A model generated the notes under the pieces. That model saw nothing but the letters and a program-made list of their open reading frames with translations, did not search any database and was not told the DNA's origin. Below, one piece after another: positions 42,601 through 52,177 of a stretch of 64,000 bases of DNA (its first letter is position 1; each line of letters begins with the position of its first letter). A program made the translations under genes and the position numbers. This DNA is from Leishmania infantum JPCM5 (Eukaryota; Euglenozoa; Kinetoplastea; Trypanosomatida; Trypanosomatidae), in assembly GCF_000002875.2 (NCBI RefSeq), contig NC_009409.2, forward strand, positions 430,627 through 494,626. Reading direction: 5' to 3'.

Positions 42601-45600
42601 AGCACACGGCGAAGAGCAGCATGGGAGGTGGCGCAGAGTTGTTGAATGTAGTGCGTGCTGGCAGGACTCGCTGCGTGCCGCCGTGCCGGCAGCAGGTGCA
42701 GGAGCATCTCCTGTGCGCACTGCAGCGGCGGTCGCGACAGCGACCGTGTTACACGCAAGGATGCGGGGAGCGGACTCGATCGAGGGCTCTCAGGCACAAC
42801 GCCCCAGTTTGCCCACTGCCTGCGTTGGTCCACCGACAAGTCGTCGCCTGCGTCGCCGCCGTCGTCGTCGCTGTCGTCCATTGGGTTCGCCTGCCTGTCC
42901 CGCAGCTGACGCAGCTCGGCTTCGTGCCGGCGCACCAGCTGCCGCGAGATGGTAAGCACCACGTAAAGGTCCTCCAAGCTCAGCATATCTGTGTGCCCGT
43001 GACGCACGTTTACTTGAAAGCCAATCAGGCACAGCACGGTTCGTATGTGGTGCGCCAGGCCTGCGCTGAAGCGCCAGACCTGCGAAGGGGACAGCCACCA
43101 CCCGACGCCGTCGCGAGGGCTCACGCGTGGCGTTGTCGTAGCAGCAGAGGCAGCAGCAGCGTGGCGCGCAGCGTCACCGCAGATGCGGCTGCCCATCAGG
43201 CGGCGCAGCAACACGGCGTACTCTGTTATGCTCAGTACCCGCTGCGGCACGACTCCAGCGCGCACGACACGTTCAACGCAGCACATCCGATCCGGCACGA
43301 CAACGTTCAGTGGCGCCTTCGAGCCACGACTCCCAACCGCCGCGGAAGCGGCCGGGTCGGCGTTTGCAGCCGCCAGGTCCGCCATCAACACGAAAACGGC
43401 GTCTGCATCAGCATTGCGCTCGTCGGTGGCCGAGCAGCTGCGAAGGAGGTGGGAAGCGTGTACGCCGCAAACAACCTCGCAAAGCCGCAGCACCTCAGCG
43501 AGGCGCCCGTGCTGCGCCAAGACGTAGAAAAGCATGTGGACCGTGTCGGTGCTCAAGCTTCGCAGGCTTGCCGCGTGTGCCGGAGAAGTCGCACCCGACG
43601 GAGTCGTGTCGCCGCCATCTACTGCCGCCGGTGGAGAGGGAGAAAGTGCATCCAGCTGGGCGGGTGTCGAGGACGCGGTGGCGGCAAGCGGAATCACGCC
43701 AAGCGACTCACCGAGAACGGTGTTCCATGCTGCCATGCGCTCCGTCAGCCGCAGCGCATGTGACCAGGACTCGCGCTCGCAGCAGAGCACCGACTGGAGA
43801 ACAGGCGGCGAGAAGCACAGGCGGCGGTGGAGGCTACGGCGCTGCCGCTTCTGCTGATCCTGTGCCGGTGCATAGGCCGGCGTTCGTTCCTCGGGGCCTG
43901 AACGTGTACGACGGTCAGGGTCGTTGTTGCGGCTTCCAAGGTGGCTTTCCACGTACGCACCCAGCAACCCGGAATCCTGCACCGCGTGCAGCGCGTCGCA
44001 GACGGCCGAAACCACGTCGCTCACGACACGACCCAGCAGCACCTCGCCGCCCGAGACAGCGTGGTTTCCATCACAGAAGCCGCCTGCGCCGCGGAGCTTC
44101 GCGGACGTTGGTGGCTGCGCATGCCGGGTAGTATCCTCAGGAGCATGACTTGCGAACGCGTTCGCCGCAGGCAAAGCCGACTCGGCCGCCATGCGGGCAA
44201 ACGCGGCGGTGAGCGCGATGAGCGCTGTAGCACGTGACCCCACCTCCTCCGCCAGCTCGCTCTCTAGGAGACCGAGAGACGGGGCCAAAGTGCTGTCGCT
44301 ACCACCTGCGCCTCTGCTGATGCGGCCGCGCGGGAGGCACCTCGCCATCGAGAGCGTCGATGGTCGGCGCGTGGCAGAGGCCGACCATCGTGGAAGTCGG
44401 CTGCTGGCCCTTGTGTGTGACGTCGTCCTCTGACAACCCTTTATCTTCCTCTCCTCTTCGCCCCCATCCTGCTTGCCGCCACTGCGGAGCACCATCGCAG
44501 AGGAGACGCTGTTCAGTAGCCCTCCTTGATCAGCCGCATCGACACCGTGCGCCGTCGATGCAGTGGCTGCGCCATAACCAACGACAGCACTGTGGAACTC
44601 GGGGTCGTCCTTTCGGTTGGCAGCAGCGGTCACGGCATTCGCATACGTGCGCACCTGATCAGCACACCACGTGAGCAGTGCGCACGTCTCCGCTGGCGTG
44701 AGTTCGACGGGCTGCGCTACACTGCGGTACACGTAGGGGCAGTGGCCCTGCCGATCAGGCAGCAGAAGTCGCAGCAGGGAAGATGATGGCTCGTCGGTGG
44801 CGCTTGACGCGGAGTCTGCGCGGCGAGACTGCGTGAGCTGATGCCGCACAAACGCCGACTGGCGTCGCAGATCGTCGTGCGCGACCCCGGTGACAGCCTC
44901 GTTCGCGTTGCTCGCCGCCTCTGAGACACACGCACTCTCGGCGCAAACCTTGAAGATGCTGTGCGTCAGCGACAGCGCCAGGGCCGTACGGCGGCCAATG
45001 CTGCGTAGTGGCTCCACCTCTTTCCCCGCGAAGTCCCCTGCGCCGGTACACTCGCTGGCGAGCAAGTACGCGAGGCGACGACGCAGGTCAAACAGGGCCT
45101 GCTGCTGACGGAACAAGGGTGGCGCTGTGCCGCTGCAGTAGTTGCCCTCACCATCCCTGTGCTCGGCCACCGATGCGTGCCAGCTGCTCGTAGAGTTGTC
45201 CTCGCGTGAAGGTGGTAGGGGCTCGCGGGGGCGGCTCGCGGTGGAGGGCGTGGCTAAACGCACGTCAAGGTCTGCCCAGGAGATAGAGGGGGCAAAGGCA
45301 TGCGTGCCAGGGTGCCCTTCACGCCGCGGTGCAGGCCCCGCCGAGGCGAGCAAGCTGTCACGCATACTGTCGCTCTTTGGCGCCTTCAGTGGCGACGGTA
45401 GAAACGGAGCACTGTTTGCGGCGACGCGACGGTGCCTCGCGCGCCTCTCTGCGCTCATAAAGTAGAGGAGGTCGGCGGCGCAGCGCTCTTGTCGAAGTAC
45501 GCTCTCACGCGCGCGCCGAGCCAGCACCGCAGCAGCAGCAGGAGCAAGCCGCGGCGACTCCTGCGCCGCGGCCCATGGCCAACAAGAGCAGCTGGCCGGC

Positions 45601-45791
45601 AAGAGGTTAGTAGTGCAATAAGGAGGCTCGTCAGACGCTAGCAGCGCCTGTGAGGGGCCTTGCGCTCTCTGTGACGCGACAGATCCGCGAGTCGACGTTG
45701 ATGCCTTTCGGTTGGCAGAGATGGAGAAGGCGACAGACAACACCGCGCAGCGGCGTCTCAAGGGGTGATGACGCAGTGCATGATGCTGCAT
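39651..45791 (-). CDS. Giant PPR-like protein, probably mitochondrial
   Basis: 2046 residues from ATG 45789-45791. The N-terminus (MQHHALRHHPLRRRCAVLSV) is Arg/His-rich and free of acids, as in a mitochondrial presequence. The C-terminal 600 residues contain helical-pair repeats of pentatricopeptide type, such as GAWMQATLLYEKAVESHCMP, GQWETAFRVLRQSVL, GVWSRALAAAHQYRR and QHWDDAVEYFYDCTRRGLRP, each with the 'W..A' helix typical of trypanosomatid PPR proteins. Further copies lie near GNWSRALQAFAEA and SQWSEAAACFLRYA. The middle is low-complexity Ser/Ala/Thr-rich. Such proteins bind mitochondrial RNAs or the mitoribosome. The frame extends to 46241, but a pyrimidine tract with its first AG at 45865-45866 supports the start chosen. 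Ends EEDHGADNGHDGDNV. Confidence 0.7.
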   Translation of the reverse strand: MQHHALRHHPLRRRCAVLSVAFSISANRKASTSTRGSVASQRAQGPSQALLASDEPPYCTTNLLPASCSCWPWAAAQESPRLAPAAAAVLARRARESVLRQERCAADLLYFMSAERRARHRRVAANSAPFLPSPLKAPKSDSMRDSLLASAGPAPRREGHPGTHAFAPSISWADLDVRLATPSTASRPREPLPPSREDNSTSSWHASVAEHRDGEGNYCSGTAPPLFRQQQALFDLRRRLAYLLASECTGAGDFAGKEVEPLRSIGRRTALALSLTHSIFKVCAESACVSEAASNANEAVTGVAHDDLRRQSAFVRHQLTQSRRADSASSATDEPSSSLLRLLLPDRQGHCPYVYRSVAQPVELTPAETCALLTWCADQVRTYANAVTAAANRKDDPEFHSAVVGYGAATASTAHGVDAADQGGLLNSVSSAMVLRSGGKQDGGEEERKIKGCQRTTSHTRASSRLPRWSASATRRPSTLSMARCLPRGRISRGAGGSDSTLAPSLGLLESELAEEVGSRATALIALTAAFARMAAESALPAANAFASHAPEDTTRHAQPPTSAKLRGAGGFCDGNHAVSGGEVLLGRVVSDVVSAVCDALHAVQDSGLLGAYVESHLGSRNNDPDRRTRSGPEERTPAYAPAQDQQKRQRRSLHRRLCFSPPVLQSVLCCERESWSHALRLTERMAAWNTVLGESLGVIPLAATASSTPAQLDALSPSPPAAVDGGDTTPSGATSPAHAASLRSLSTDTVHMLFYVLAQHGRLAEVLRLCEVVCGVHASHLLRSCSATDERNADADAVFVLMADLAAANADPAASAAVGSRGSKAPLNVVVPDRMCCVERVVRAGVVPQRVLSITEYAVLLRRLMGSRICGDAARHAAAASAATTTPRVSPRDGVGWWLSPSQVWRFSAGLAHHIRTVLCLIGFQVNVRHGHTDMLSLEDLYVVLTISRQLVRRHEAELRQLRDRQANPMDDSDDDGGDAGDDLSVDQRRQWANWGVVPESPRSSPLPASLRVTRSLSRPPLQCAQEMLLHLLPARRHAASPASTHYIQQLCATSHAALRRVLLLSSSAYTASGAAAQQATATAQLPPRVATHNRSTTSSTVAGSAVLLSLVSQEMLSMLRAVRYTRNIALFWNYALSTLATQQLHGHDLGDYAADAVRGGGGLPEHNVRASPATRKTGDRSKQEEADRVREEVAYALALQAEASVGESLVDTRRLVAPLPMLAPYLSAYTVAALVQRPFRRAFTWQQCLALLPYTPLGSRSQLWLVQRIAQDSEGRRHAFPGALTEQAAGLSPAPALHTPLTLSAVSITALETAVRMVTVRAAPRRHQHHQRSPAKASPSATHDEATAALPDSFAAPSFEKEAPASVSADATAHADRVLLALLLEGNWSRALQAFAEAPSRVQVGGAPHVVRLLVEADVWRDLGDAQRRPLVRLAVQCSAHSRGGAARLVEEMLQTTLEHGLWHTGLSFHQSVAAERPELAWQCRRAQRYAAQLCCGLLERTSMAKTVAQMTKAARRSQWSEAAACFLRYATQRRDENAVANASPTPALSLGESRADAESDDAAILTTAPAPAAGERTAPSRSARTTAVPPTTSEELESLAALLDAARSGDSQLSTAARAAASSSPFHLLFHGDRASILPELAHVVQTARYAMLHTPALWMQALRWLPTTALPLPFNHEQAWRSLCADNTAKLQALLPPPRQAGARADEGGISAQRTVVTQTENGTGTLVAFTVEAAPSLVEAARRVHRPQHANEVAKGQQAAVENALRVLHRAGAWMQATLLYEKAVESHCMPYAASSTVLETALKGGAPWQVTLSYFFRMSQRQRPDVNATAAALQACAEAGQWETAFRVLRQSVLTQAAPAPRLVILAVKTALQCGVWSRALAAAHQYRRTNNSQLAYTVLLTYVCTQHWDDAVEYFYDCTRRGLRPLDASLELAIIASEAASDEYRKTALMVGSIASALEDLYRMSDVVLEHIIFVQRHAQSSAAQWHTVLDSLCGAPESAFDGAADIDDSGDFLLPQPALGLPREEDHGADNGHDGDNV

Positions 45792-45864
45792 GGAGAAGGC
45801 CGAGTGGGCGGAAGGACATGGAGAAGGGAAAGGGACCGAAGACAACAACAGACGTGGCGAGCCG

Positions 45865-45931
45865 CTGCGATGCATGCGAACGCACGCGGGCGGGCCGGAG
45901 AAGAAAGATACAAGAAGAAAGACGATAATGG
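45865..45931 (-). promoter_or_regulatory. Predicted spliced-leader acceptor of the PPR-like gene
   Basis: The minus strand carries a CT-rich tract (45897-45931) with the first following AG at 45865-45866. This would exclude the in-frame ATG at 45875 and leave 45791 as the first ATG. A second tract at 46079-46104 could give a longer message. Confidence 0.4.
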
Positions 45932-45995
45932 AATGAGGGCGTGTATGGGTTTGGGTGCCGACGGTGGCGCGGCTGCACCCATACGTGTCTGTGCC

Positions 45996-46024
<29 letters not shown>
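45996..46024. repeat. TG dinucleotide repeat
   Basis: About 14 TG units upstream of the PPR-like gene; on the coding strand they give the His/Thr run seen when the extended frame is translated, which argues against that extension being coding. Confidence 0.8.
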
Positions 46025-46027
<3 letters not shown>

Positions 46028-46516
46028 CGTGCGGACGCACCCAGAGACTCTCCGACGTCTTCTGTGCGTAGTAGTGGGGAGGAGGAGAGAGAGAAAGGGA
46101 GTCCGGGGCGGAGGTGCTGTACTCGCCTGTGAGGGTGTTGAGCGCGCTTCGCACGATAAGGATGCGGATAGGGGGGAGATAACTGAGAGCAAGACGCCTT
46201 GTCGCCTGCCGAGCACCACCACTGATGTCGGTCTCCGGCACATCTGTATCATCGCACGTTCGTCTGTTCCTTGTTTTCTTCCTTTGCTCCTTTTTGTATG
46301 TTCACCGACACCTGGTGACGGTGACGACGATGCCGACGAAATTGCAGACGCAGAAAGGTTCACTAATCGAGCGCCGTCTCTCACTCCCGCCCCCTCCCAC
46401 ACAGACCCTACTCCCTCCTCCCCCTCTCTCTTGCTGGTGCTGGTGCTGCTGCTTGCTTCGCACATGCGCACGCGTGTGCTTCTCCGGGTCCGCTGTGCGC
46501 TCGCGGAAGATGGAAA

Positions 46517-49500
46517 TCAGTATAAGTTCGAGTCCTCATCGCAATGGCAGTCACATCCGTTCACGGGGCAGCGTCGGTGTGTGCGGAACCAGCTTTGCAG
46601 GTGGTACGCATGGCCGCCGTGGTCGCACGATGTGCACCACGCAAAGGCAGTGTCAACGTCCTTGGAACCTAGCCGCACGGTCTCGAGGCATACGCAGCAC
46701 CGCGTCGTTGTCGTGCTGCAGATGCTCAGCAGTGACCGGATAAGCTGCGTTCCAGTGTGCTGCTCCCCGCATACGCAGGGATTTGGCTCTGGTGATCTCA
46801 TGGAAGCTGATGCGTACGGGGGTGTAACGGAGGTGACGTGTGCAGCACCACCGCCGTAGGGACCTGCGAAGGCCGACGGAGCCGACGGAGAGGACCAGGA
46901 TGCTGTTGCTGAATGGCCGCGGCCAACACCGATACCACCACCACCGCTCGTCGTGCCGACGCCAGCCCCAGTCACATGACGAGTCACGCACTGCGCAACT
47001 GACCTCGGCACGAGATCCGCTGGAGAGGGAGAGGGAGAGGGGCAGCGCAGTCCCGCCGCCTTCGTATCTCGCGGCGGGGTACGGTGAAGGGAGTGGCACC
47101 CGCTGCCGTAACGACCAACACGTGCGTCTCCAGCCGCCGAGGCGACGGCAGGAACGGACGAAGAAGCGGCGTCTGCACTGCAGACCCTCATGGCGGCGGC
47201 GTCACGAGCCAGGAACGCGCCACCGCGCAGCTGACGACACTCCACATCAAACGTCGTGCGGCGCACAAACGCCTGCTCGTCGTCGAGAAAAGAGCGGTAC
47301 GCCGCGGCCCACCACACCCACGGCACATCCGCGTCTGCGTCATCGCTGTCGACGTCTGCGGCGTTGCCGACGCCGCCACCGTTCCCATGACCGTTGCCCG
47401 AAACTGCGTCGTTCAGCGAGACAGCATGGAGCAGGACGTGTCCAGGAGGAAGGCTACTACTGACGCGAGCAGCGTCCGCTGAGTGCGGCAGCATACGGAC
47501 GCCGTTTATCTCCTCGCTTAGCGCCCGTGCTGGCGGCGGCAGGGCGCTGTTGAGGACGAGTCGTGCCGTGTGCGTCACACCGTCCTCCAGGGAGCCCTGT
47601 TCATCACCGGCTGACGAGGAAGGCAGCTGACCAGAACTGCGCCTCCTGTGGCTAGACCGCAGGTACGAGAACGGGGAGCAACCGTAGACGCTGTCGCGTC
47701 CTTGGCCCTCGTTGTTTCCGTCACCGTAGCCTCCAAAGTCGCCGTCCGCGCGGTAACTGTACGGCGGGTAGCCGGCAGAAATGGCAGAGAGGTCGTGACT
47801 GCGCGCAGCCGGCAAGGTAACCGCCGTCCGCTCCGTCGCTGCCGCGGTGGCCGCCGCGGCGCTCACCTCGGCATCCAGCAAGAAAGGAAAGGCGAGCGCC
47901 GCCGCCGTCGTGAGCACGCCGACACGAGCGAACAGGCAGGCGCCAAGCTGGAAGTCCCCAGTGCAGTCGACAATCTCCTGCATCGCGGCATAGGTGCGGA
48001 GGTGAATACCATACTGGAGCAGCAGCGCCTGAATCGGGTTGCACTCTCGTAGGAGGATGTCCTGCATGACGTGAGTGAAGGCAGCCGTCGTGCCCGCCTC
48101 CATGACCACTGCCAAGGCGACGCGATCCCAAAAGGGCAAAGCCGAATGCCGGTAGAGGTGCGGGGGCAGTACCGTCCGTACGGAGGCCGCATCGTCGTGT
48201 AGCCCCTTCTCGTCCGCCGCCGCGCCGTGCGACTGGTAGTGCGGCGCTCCATCGCAGGGGCCGCACAAGCAGTGGAAGACGACGAGCAACCACGGGGTGA
48301 GGGAAGCACGAAACGCCGCACACACGCGGGGGTCGCTGTTACACACCATGGCCTGCGCCTCCTCGCGACGGCGAAGAAGGGTCGCCATGGCACCGTAGCT
48401 CGGAGAGCGGCTGGCAAACCGGAGAAGCAGCCCAGCTGCCTCGGTGTGGCGCCCGTGCGTCACCTCCACCGCGACGGCGCGCTCAATGTCCACGTTGGTG
48501 CTATTCTCCCCAAGCGCGGGTGTCGTGTCCGCAAGGAGCGGCGGCTGCGCTATGCCTCGCCACGGCTGCCCGGCCTCTTCCGTCAGTGATGGCGGCAGCC
48601 AACGCAGCACCTGCAACACCAAAAGGCAGCACAGATCCTCGTGGCACACGCACGCCTCTATCTTGGCGCGCCACGCAGGCCCCAAACGCGCCTGCACCCT
48701 CGCCGCCGCCTCTCTTTGTAGAGCACCACGCCCGGTAACAGGAGAGCTGTGCAGCAGCTCCATCAGCGATGGCACAGGCCCGGACAAAGCCACGAGCGAG
48801 ACCGCCTCCAGCGTAACCACGTACGAGAACAGCATGGCCACATCCTCGCTGCCAAAGCCGCCGACCTCCTTTACCGCGGCGAGGTTGGCCACGGACGAGA
48901 GACCAAAGCCGGCAGCGTAGCGCCGCCGCATGAGTTGCTCGATGCCCTGGATGGAGACAAGGTCGGCGGCGTACAGCGTGGGGCCGAGACCGACGAACAC
49001 GCTGCCCGCCTCGTGCCACGCGGACACGGCCCGTACCTCGATCGGCACGGACGCCACCTCGCCCGCCGCGTTCATTACCGCGACACATGACACATTGCCA
49101 GGTCCTATTCGAAGCGCGTCGTGGAGGTCAACACGCTGATCAGCCGCGATCAGCGCCGCACTTGCAATTTCGTTCTTGGTGCTCATCGCCGCGTAGCTGG
49201 GGACTGTGATGGCGGGTGCCCGCGGGTCGCGGCGGCGCCGTTGCTGCTCTCGCCGGCGCTGCTGATGCGACTGCTGCGTGGAGACGGAGGTTATGGCTGA
49301 TGAGTAAAACCAGCGGCTTGACGTAGCATCGGTGCCGCTGATGTTGCCCATCTCTCCAGTGTATCGCCGATGATGGCGGGTGCCGCCAATGGCGCCGGCA
49401 TCCCCGCAGAACGGCTGCCGCATCGCCGCCGCCAGCACGTTCTCCTTCAGCAGTGGGCCGCCGCCGTCTGCGGCACAGCCACTCGCGCCCGCACCTCCAA

Positions 49501-52177
49501 TCACACCTGCTGCGCCATCGCCGGCCCTCATGCTCGCTGGGGAGTACAAGACGCCAAAGGCCCCAGCGTGGCCTCTGCCAGCGCCAAACAGGTCCAGCTG
49601 GCCGACGTAGCGATGAGCATCGCCGCTGTGGCCGCGCTCGTGTTGTCGGCCACCACGCGGCATCGACACCACAGCCAGGCCAGCCCAGAGTGGATTCGCA
49701 GGTCGGCACAACACCCCCGCAACGGCGCTTGCCTGAGATGGGGAGACCGAAGAGAAGCCGAGGCGGCACCTCGGGTCCACGGCGGCGCCAAGCAGTGCCG
49801 TCTGCCGCTGGCACCGCTCTGCATCTCGCTGAAAGAGCGACTGCTCCGCTGTGGTGCTACCCGTGCCGTTGCTCCCGGCAATCATCTCCGCTTCTGTGAC
49901 GGCGGCTGCGTTGTCTAGCGCGCTGAGCGACGACGTGGCGGCGGACACGTACTCGACGTTCACAAGGGAGTGCAACGGCAGACGAACGTTGTAGTCTTGC
50001 ACCACCTGATACGAGCTCGGGTGGGCGGCGGAGGTGGTGCTGGCGGCTGGTGCCGGCACGCCCCGCTCACCGTCCGCTGCGCTGCCCTCTCTGTCCTCCT
50101 CGTCAGCCGCGTCGCCGGCGTCAGAGCCTGCATCCCTGTCCATGATGTGAGCCGCGCGGACGATGTGCAGCGCCCCTTCCTCGAGGTTGCCGACGGCGAG
50201 CTCCAAATCAAAGCTAAACTTCCACGAGAAGGTGTAATACGTGCCGTACCGTGCCGCCGCGCCCTCCATTCGGTGCTGCAGCACCTGCGTCAGCCGATGC
50301 GACGGCGTTGGGGGTTGGGCCCCGGTCCAGGTGCGCGACAACAGCCGCGGCGGGGGGTCCTTGCGGTACTCAACAAACGTCAGCAAGCAGCCGGAGTGCA
50401 ACGCCGAAGCAGCGCCGGCCTCGGGAACGGCGCTACCGCTACTGTAGAGCCCAAACGGTGACGTTGCATCGATGCCGCTCGAGAAGGCCTCAGCGACGTT
50501 TTCCCCGCTCATCAGCGCCGCAGGACTCACTTCATGCCACCCGACGTGACGGTCCGGCTTCGGCGTCCCCTGGGCTGCTGCCGACGGCGTGGCTCCGGAA
50601 GGAGAGGAGTGCTGCTGCGGGCCGCTGCCCAGGTCACTTCGTGAGCCCTGCAGCGGTACAAGTGGAAAGGCCGTCGGGCCGCGCTTGCCGCTCGTGACGC
50701 CACGCTGCGGACCTCCTACACCAGCGCCGACGGCGCCGTCCGCCTGGCCTACCGATGGCCTCACCACGTCACTGTTGTGGCTGTCCGTAAGGTGCAAGGT
50801 CGGGCTGTTGTCCCGTCTCCTCCGCGCCGCTGCTGCTGCCGTCGAGGTCGTCTGCTCCTCTGCTCCGGTCCAGACGGATTGCGACAGCACACCTACAATG
50901 GGTAGGAAAGGGTGACAATATAGGAAGGCCGCACTCGGCGTGCTCAGTTGCACCTCGCACAGCGGTGTCTCTAGCTGGTCGGCGTCGAACAGGAAGATGA
51001 TGCCGCGCTCGCTCCCAACGGCGACCGTGCCGTTGGCGGCGAAGTAGTCGCTGGACACAAGTGCTCCAGCCTCCGCAAGAACGCACGAGGCGACCAGCTC
51101 AGCCCGCAGGCCCGCTATCTGGCCTCCGACAGCGACGCGGGCGGCGTGGCTGGTGAGGGAGTCACGGTTCAGGGCCCGGTAGGCAAAGGCGCTAGGCGTC
51201 ACCGACGCGCCGTATGGGATCTCCTTCGCCGGGTCCAGCAACTCTTTCCGGTATGCAGCAGAGATAGATACCTCGTACCACTCCACCCACCCTGAGGTGT
51301 AGCCCACCAGCACGAGCGGTTTGTTGCGCATCCATGTAATCGTGGAAGGAGCGTCTCTGCGATACAGTCCACGGACTACCCCTCTGCCTCTGTGCGGCGA
51401 CAGTGACGTGGAGGCGGCTGCGTTGGAAGAGGGATCCCTCCCCTGGAACGACGAGGACGACCTGCTGGTCCTCGCCGCAGCAGCGGCACCACCAGTGAAG
51501 GAAGGGAAAGAGAGAGGGCGGCCGCCTCCAGCTCCGCCCTTCGATGGGGATAACAGCGTCAGAGAGGTGGCTGGCGGCGAGGGAGGCCGACGGACGGTCA
51601 CGCCGCTGTCGGAGGCGGAGACCGACGCCAACGAGGCGGAGCAACGCCTCAGGATAGAGGACGACTCCGCATGTTCACGCTGCAGTTGCTCACGCAGGCT
51701 CTGCGGGTCTTTTCCTCGCACGTACAGCAGCAGATCCTCCTGAAGCACGGCGAGGGCCAATAAGCCGTTGGCGGCACCGATGAACGCCATATCGGTGCCA
51801 AAGACGGTACGATTTGCCATGCTAAAGAAGCACTGAGTTCCTTGGAAGGGGCTTGGCAGGGTCAGCGTGCGCTGGATGTGCATGCGCGTTTCGGTGGTGA
51901 AGTGCACGTCGTGCTGGGTAACACCATGCCCTGCGCTGTGGCTGGTGGACGAGGAGGAAGCCGTGAAGGGATGCTGGCCGGGCCACTGCGATGGCGCGCT
52001 GCCTCCTACAGCCGCGCCTTCCCCTGTGGCAGGGGTGTGCAGCTCTGCCGCATCGTCAATGCCGTTCGCCGCCACGCGTCGGTAGCGCGCGCAGTCCACC
52101 GTGAAGTACGTCAGAACGCCGTTCGTCAACGACCCGAACGCGTTGTGGGAGTCCGGCTGACACGAGAAGTACTTCAT
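46517..52177 (-). CDS. MIOS/Sea4-like protein (GATOR2/SEACAT scaffold), copy B
   Basis: 1886 residues from ATG 52175-52177. The N-terminal half has WD-like segments: STITWMRNKPLVLVGYTSGW, NGTVAVGSERGIIFLFDADQ and FLYCHPFLPIVGVLSQSVW. These are interrupted by long Ser/Gly/Ala-rich inserts. The helical part includes SALPFWDRVALAVVMEAG and the QEIVDCTGDFQ segment, matching 'VDRTGDVQ' of animal MIOS. The last 60 residues form the zinc-binding end: CCVCLETV, FAWCTSCDHGGHAYHLQSWF, HRRCPVNGCDCHC. The combination WTxCxHGGHxxHxxxWF...CPVxxCxCxC is the MIOS/WDR24/WDR59 signature, and the absence of an RWD domain points to MIOS. In other eukaryotes GATOR2 acts on lysosome or vacuole membranes upstream of TORC1. 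Length is twice that of human MIOS because of inserts. Confidence 0.75.
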   Translation of the reverse strand: MKYFSCQPDSHNAFGSLTNGVLTYFTVDCARYRRVAANGIDDAAELHTPATGEGAAVGGSAPSQWPGQHPFTASSSSTSHSAGHGVTQHDVHFTTETRMHIQRTLTLPSPFQGTQCFFSMANRTVFGTDMAFIGAANGLLALAVLQEDLLLYVRGKDPQSLREQLQREHAESSSILRRCSASLASVSASDSGVTVRRPPSPPATSLTLLSPSKGGAGGGRPLSFPSFTGGAAAAARTSRSSSSFQGRDPSSNAAASTSLSPHRGRGVVRGLYRRDAPSTITWMRNKPLVLVGYTSGWVEWYEVSISAAYRKELLDPAKEIPYGASVTPSAFAYRALNRDSLTSHAARVAVGGQIAGLRAELVASCVLAEAGALVSSDYFAANGTVAVGSERGIIFLFDADQLETPLCEVQLSTPSAAFLYCHPFLPIVGVLSQSVWTGAEEQTTSTAAAAARRRRDNSPTLHLTDSHNSDVVRPSVGQADGAVGAGVGGPQRGVTSGKRGPTAFPLVPLQGSRSDLGSGPQQHSSPSGATPSAAAQGTPKPDRHVGWHEVSPAALMSGENVAEAFSSGIDATSPFGLYSSGSAVPEAGAASALHSGCLLTFVEYRKDPPPRLLSRTWTGAQPPTPSHRLTQVLQHRMEGAAARYGTYYTFSWKFSFDLELAVGNLEEGALHIVRAAHIMDRDAGSDAGDAADEEDREGSAADGERGVPAPAASTTSAAHPSSYQVVQDYNVRLPLHSLVNVEYVSAATSSLSALDNAAAVTEAEMIAGSNGTGSTTAEQSLFQRDAERCQRQTALLGAAVDPRCRLGFSSVSPSQASAVAGVLCRPANPLWAGLAVVSMPRGGRQHERGHSGDAHRYVGQLDLFGAGRGHAGAFGVLYSPASMRAGDGAAGVIGGAGASGCAADGGGPLLKENVLAAAMRQPFCGDAGAIGGTRHHRRYTGEMGNISGTDATSSRWFYSSAITSVSTQQSHQQRRREQQRRRRDPRAPAITVPSYAAMSTKNEIASAALIAADQRVDLHDALRIGPGNVSCVAVMNAAGEVASVPIEVRAVSAWHEAGSVFVGLGPTLYAADLVSIQGIEQLMRRRYAAGFGLSSVANLAAVKEVGGFGSEDVAMLFSYVVTLEAVSLVALSGPVPSLMELLHSSPVTGRGALQREAAARVQARLGPAWRAKIEACVCHEDLCCLLVLQVLRWLPPSLTEEAGQPWRGIAQPPLLADTTPALGENSTNVDIERAVAVEVTHGRHTEAAGLLLRFASRSPSYGAMATLLRRREEAQAMVCNSDPRVCAAFRASLTPWLLVVFHCLCGPCDGAPHYQSHGAAADEKGLHDDAASVRTVLPPHLYRHSALPFWDRVALAVVMEAGTTAAFTHVMQDILLRECNPIQALLLQYGIHLRTYAAMQEIVDCTGDFQLGACLFARVGVLTTAAALAFPFLLDAEVSAAAATAAATERTAVTLPAARSHDLSAISAGYPPYSYRADGDFGGYGDGNNEGQGRDSVYGCSPFSYLRSSHRRRSSGQLPSSSAGDEQGSLEDGVTHTARLVLNSALPPPARALSEEINGVRMLPHSADAARVSSSLPPGHVLLHAVSLNDAVSGNGHGNGGGVGNAADVDSDDADADVPWVWWAAAYRSFLDDEQAFVRRTTFDVECRQLRGGAFLARDAAAMRVCSADAASSSVPAVASAAGDARVGRYGSGCHSLHRTPPRDTKAAGLRCPSPSPSPADLVPRSVAQCVTRHVTGAGVGTTSGGGGIGVGRGHSATASWSSPSAPSAFAGPYGGGAAHVTSVTPPYASASMRSPEPNPCVCGEQHTGTQLIRSLLSICSTTTTRCCVCLETVRLGSKDVDTAFAWCTSCDHGGHAYHLQSWFRTHRRCPVNGCDCHCDEDSNLY

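Larger units (their letters stand above)
45792..46516. other. Intergenic spacer, 0.7 kb
   Basis: TG run at 45996-46024 and pyrimidine tracts. No gene besides the 5' extension of the PPR-like frame. Confidence 0.5.
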
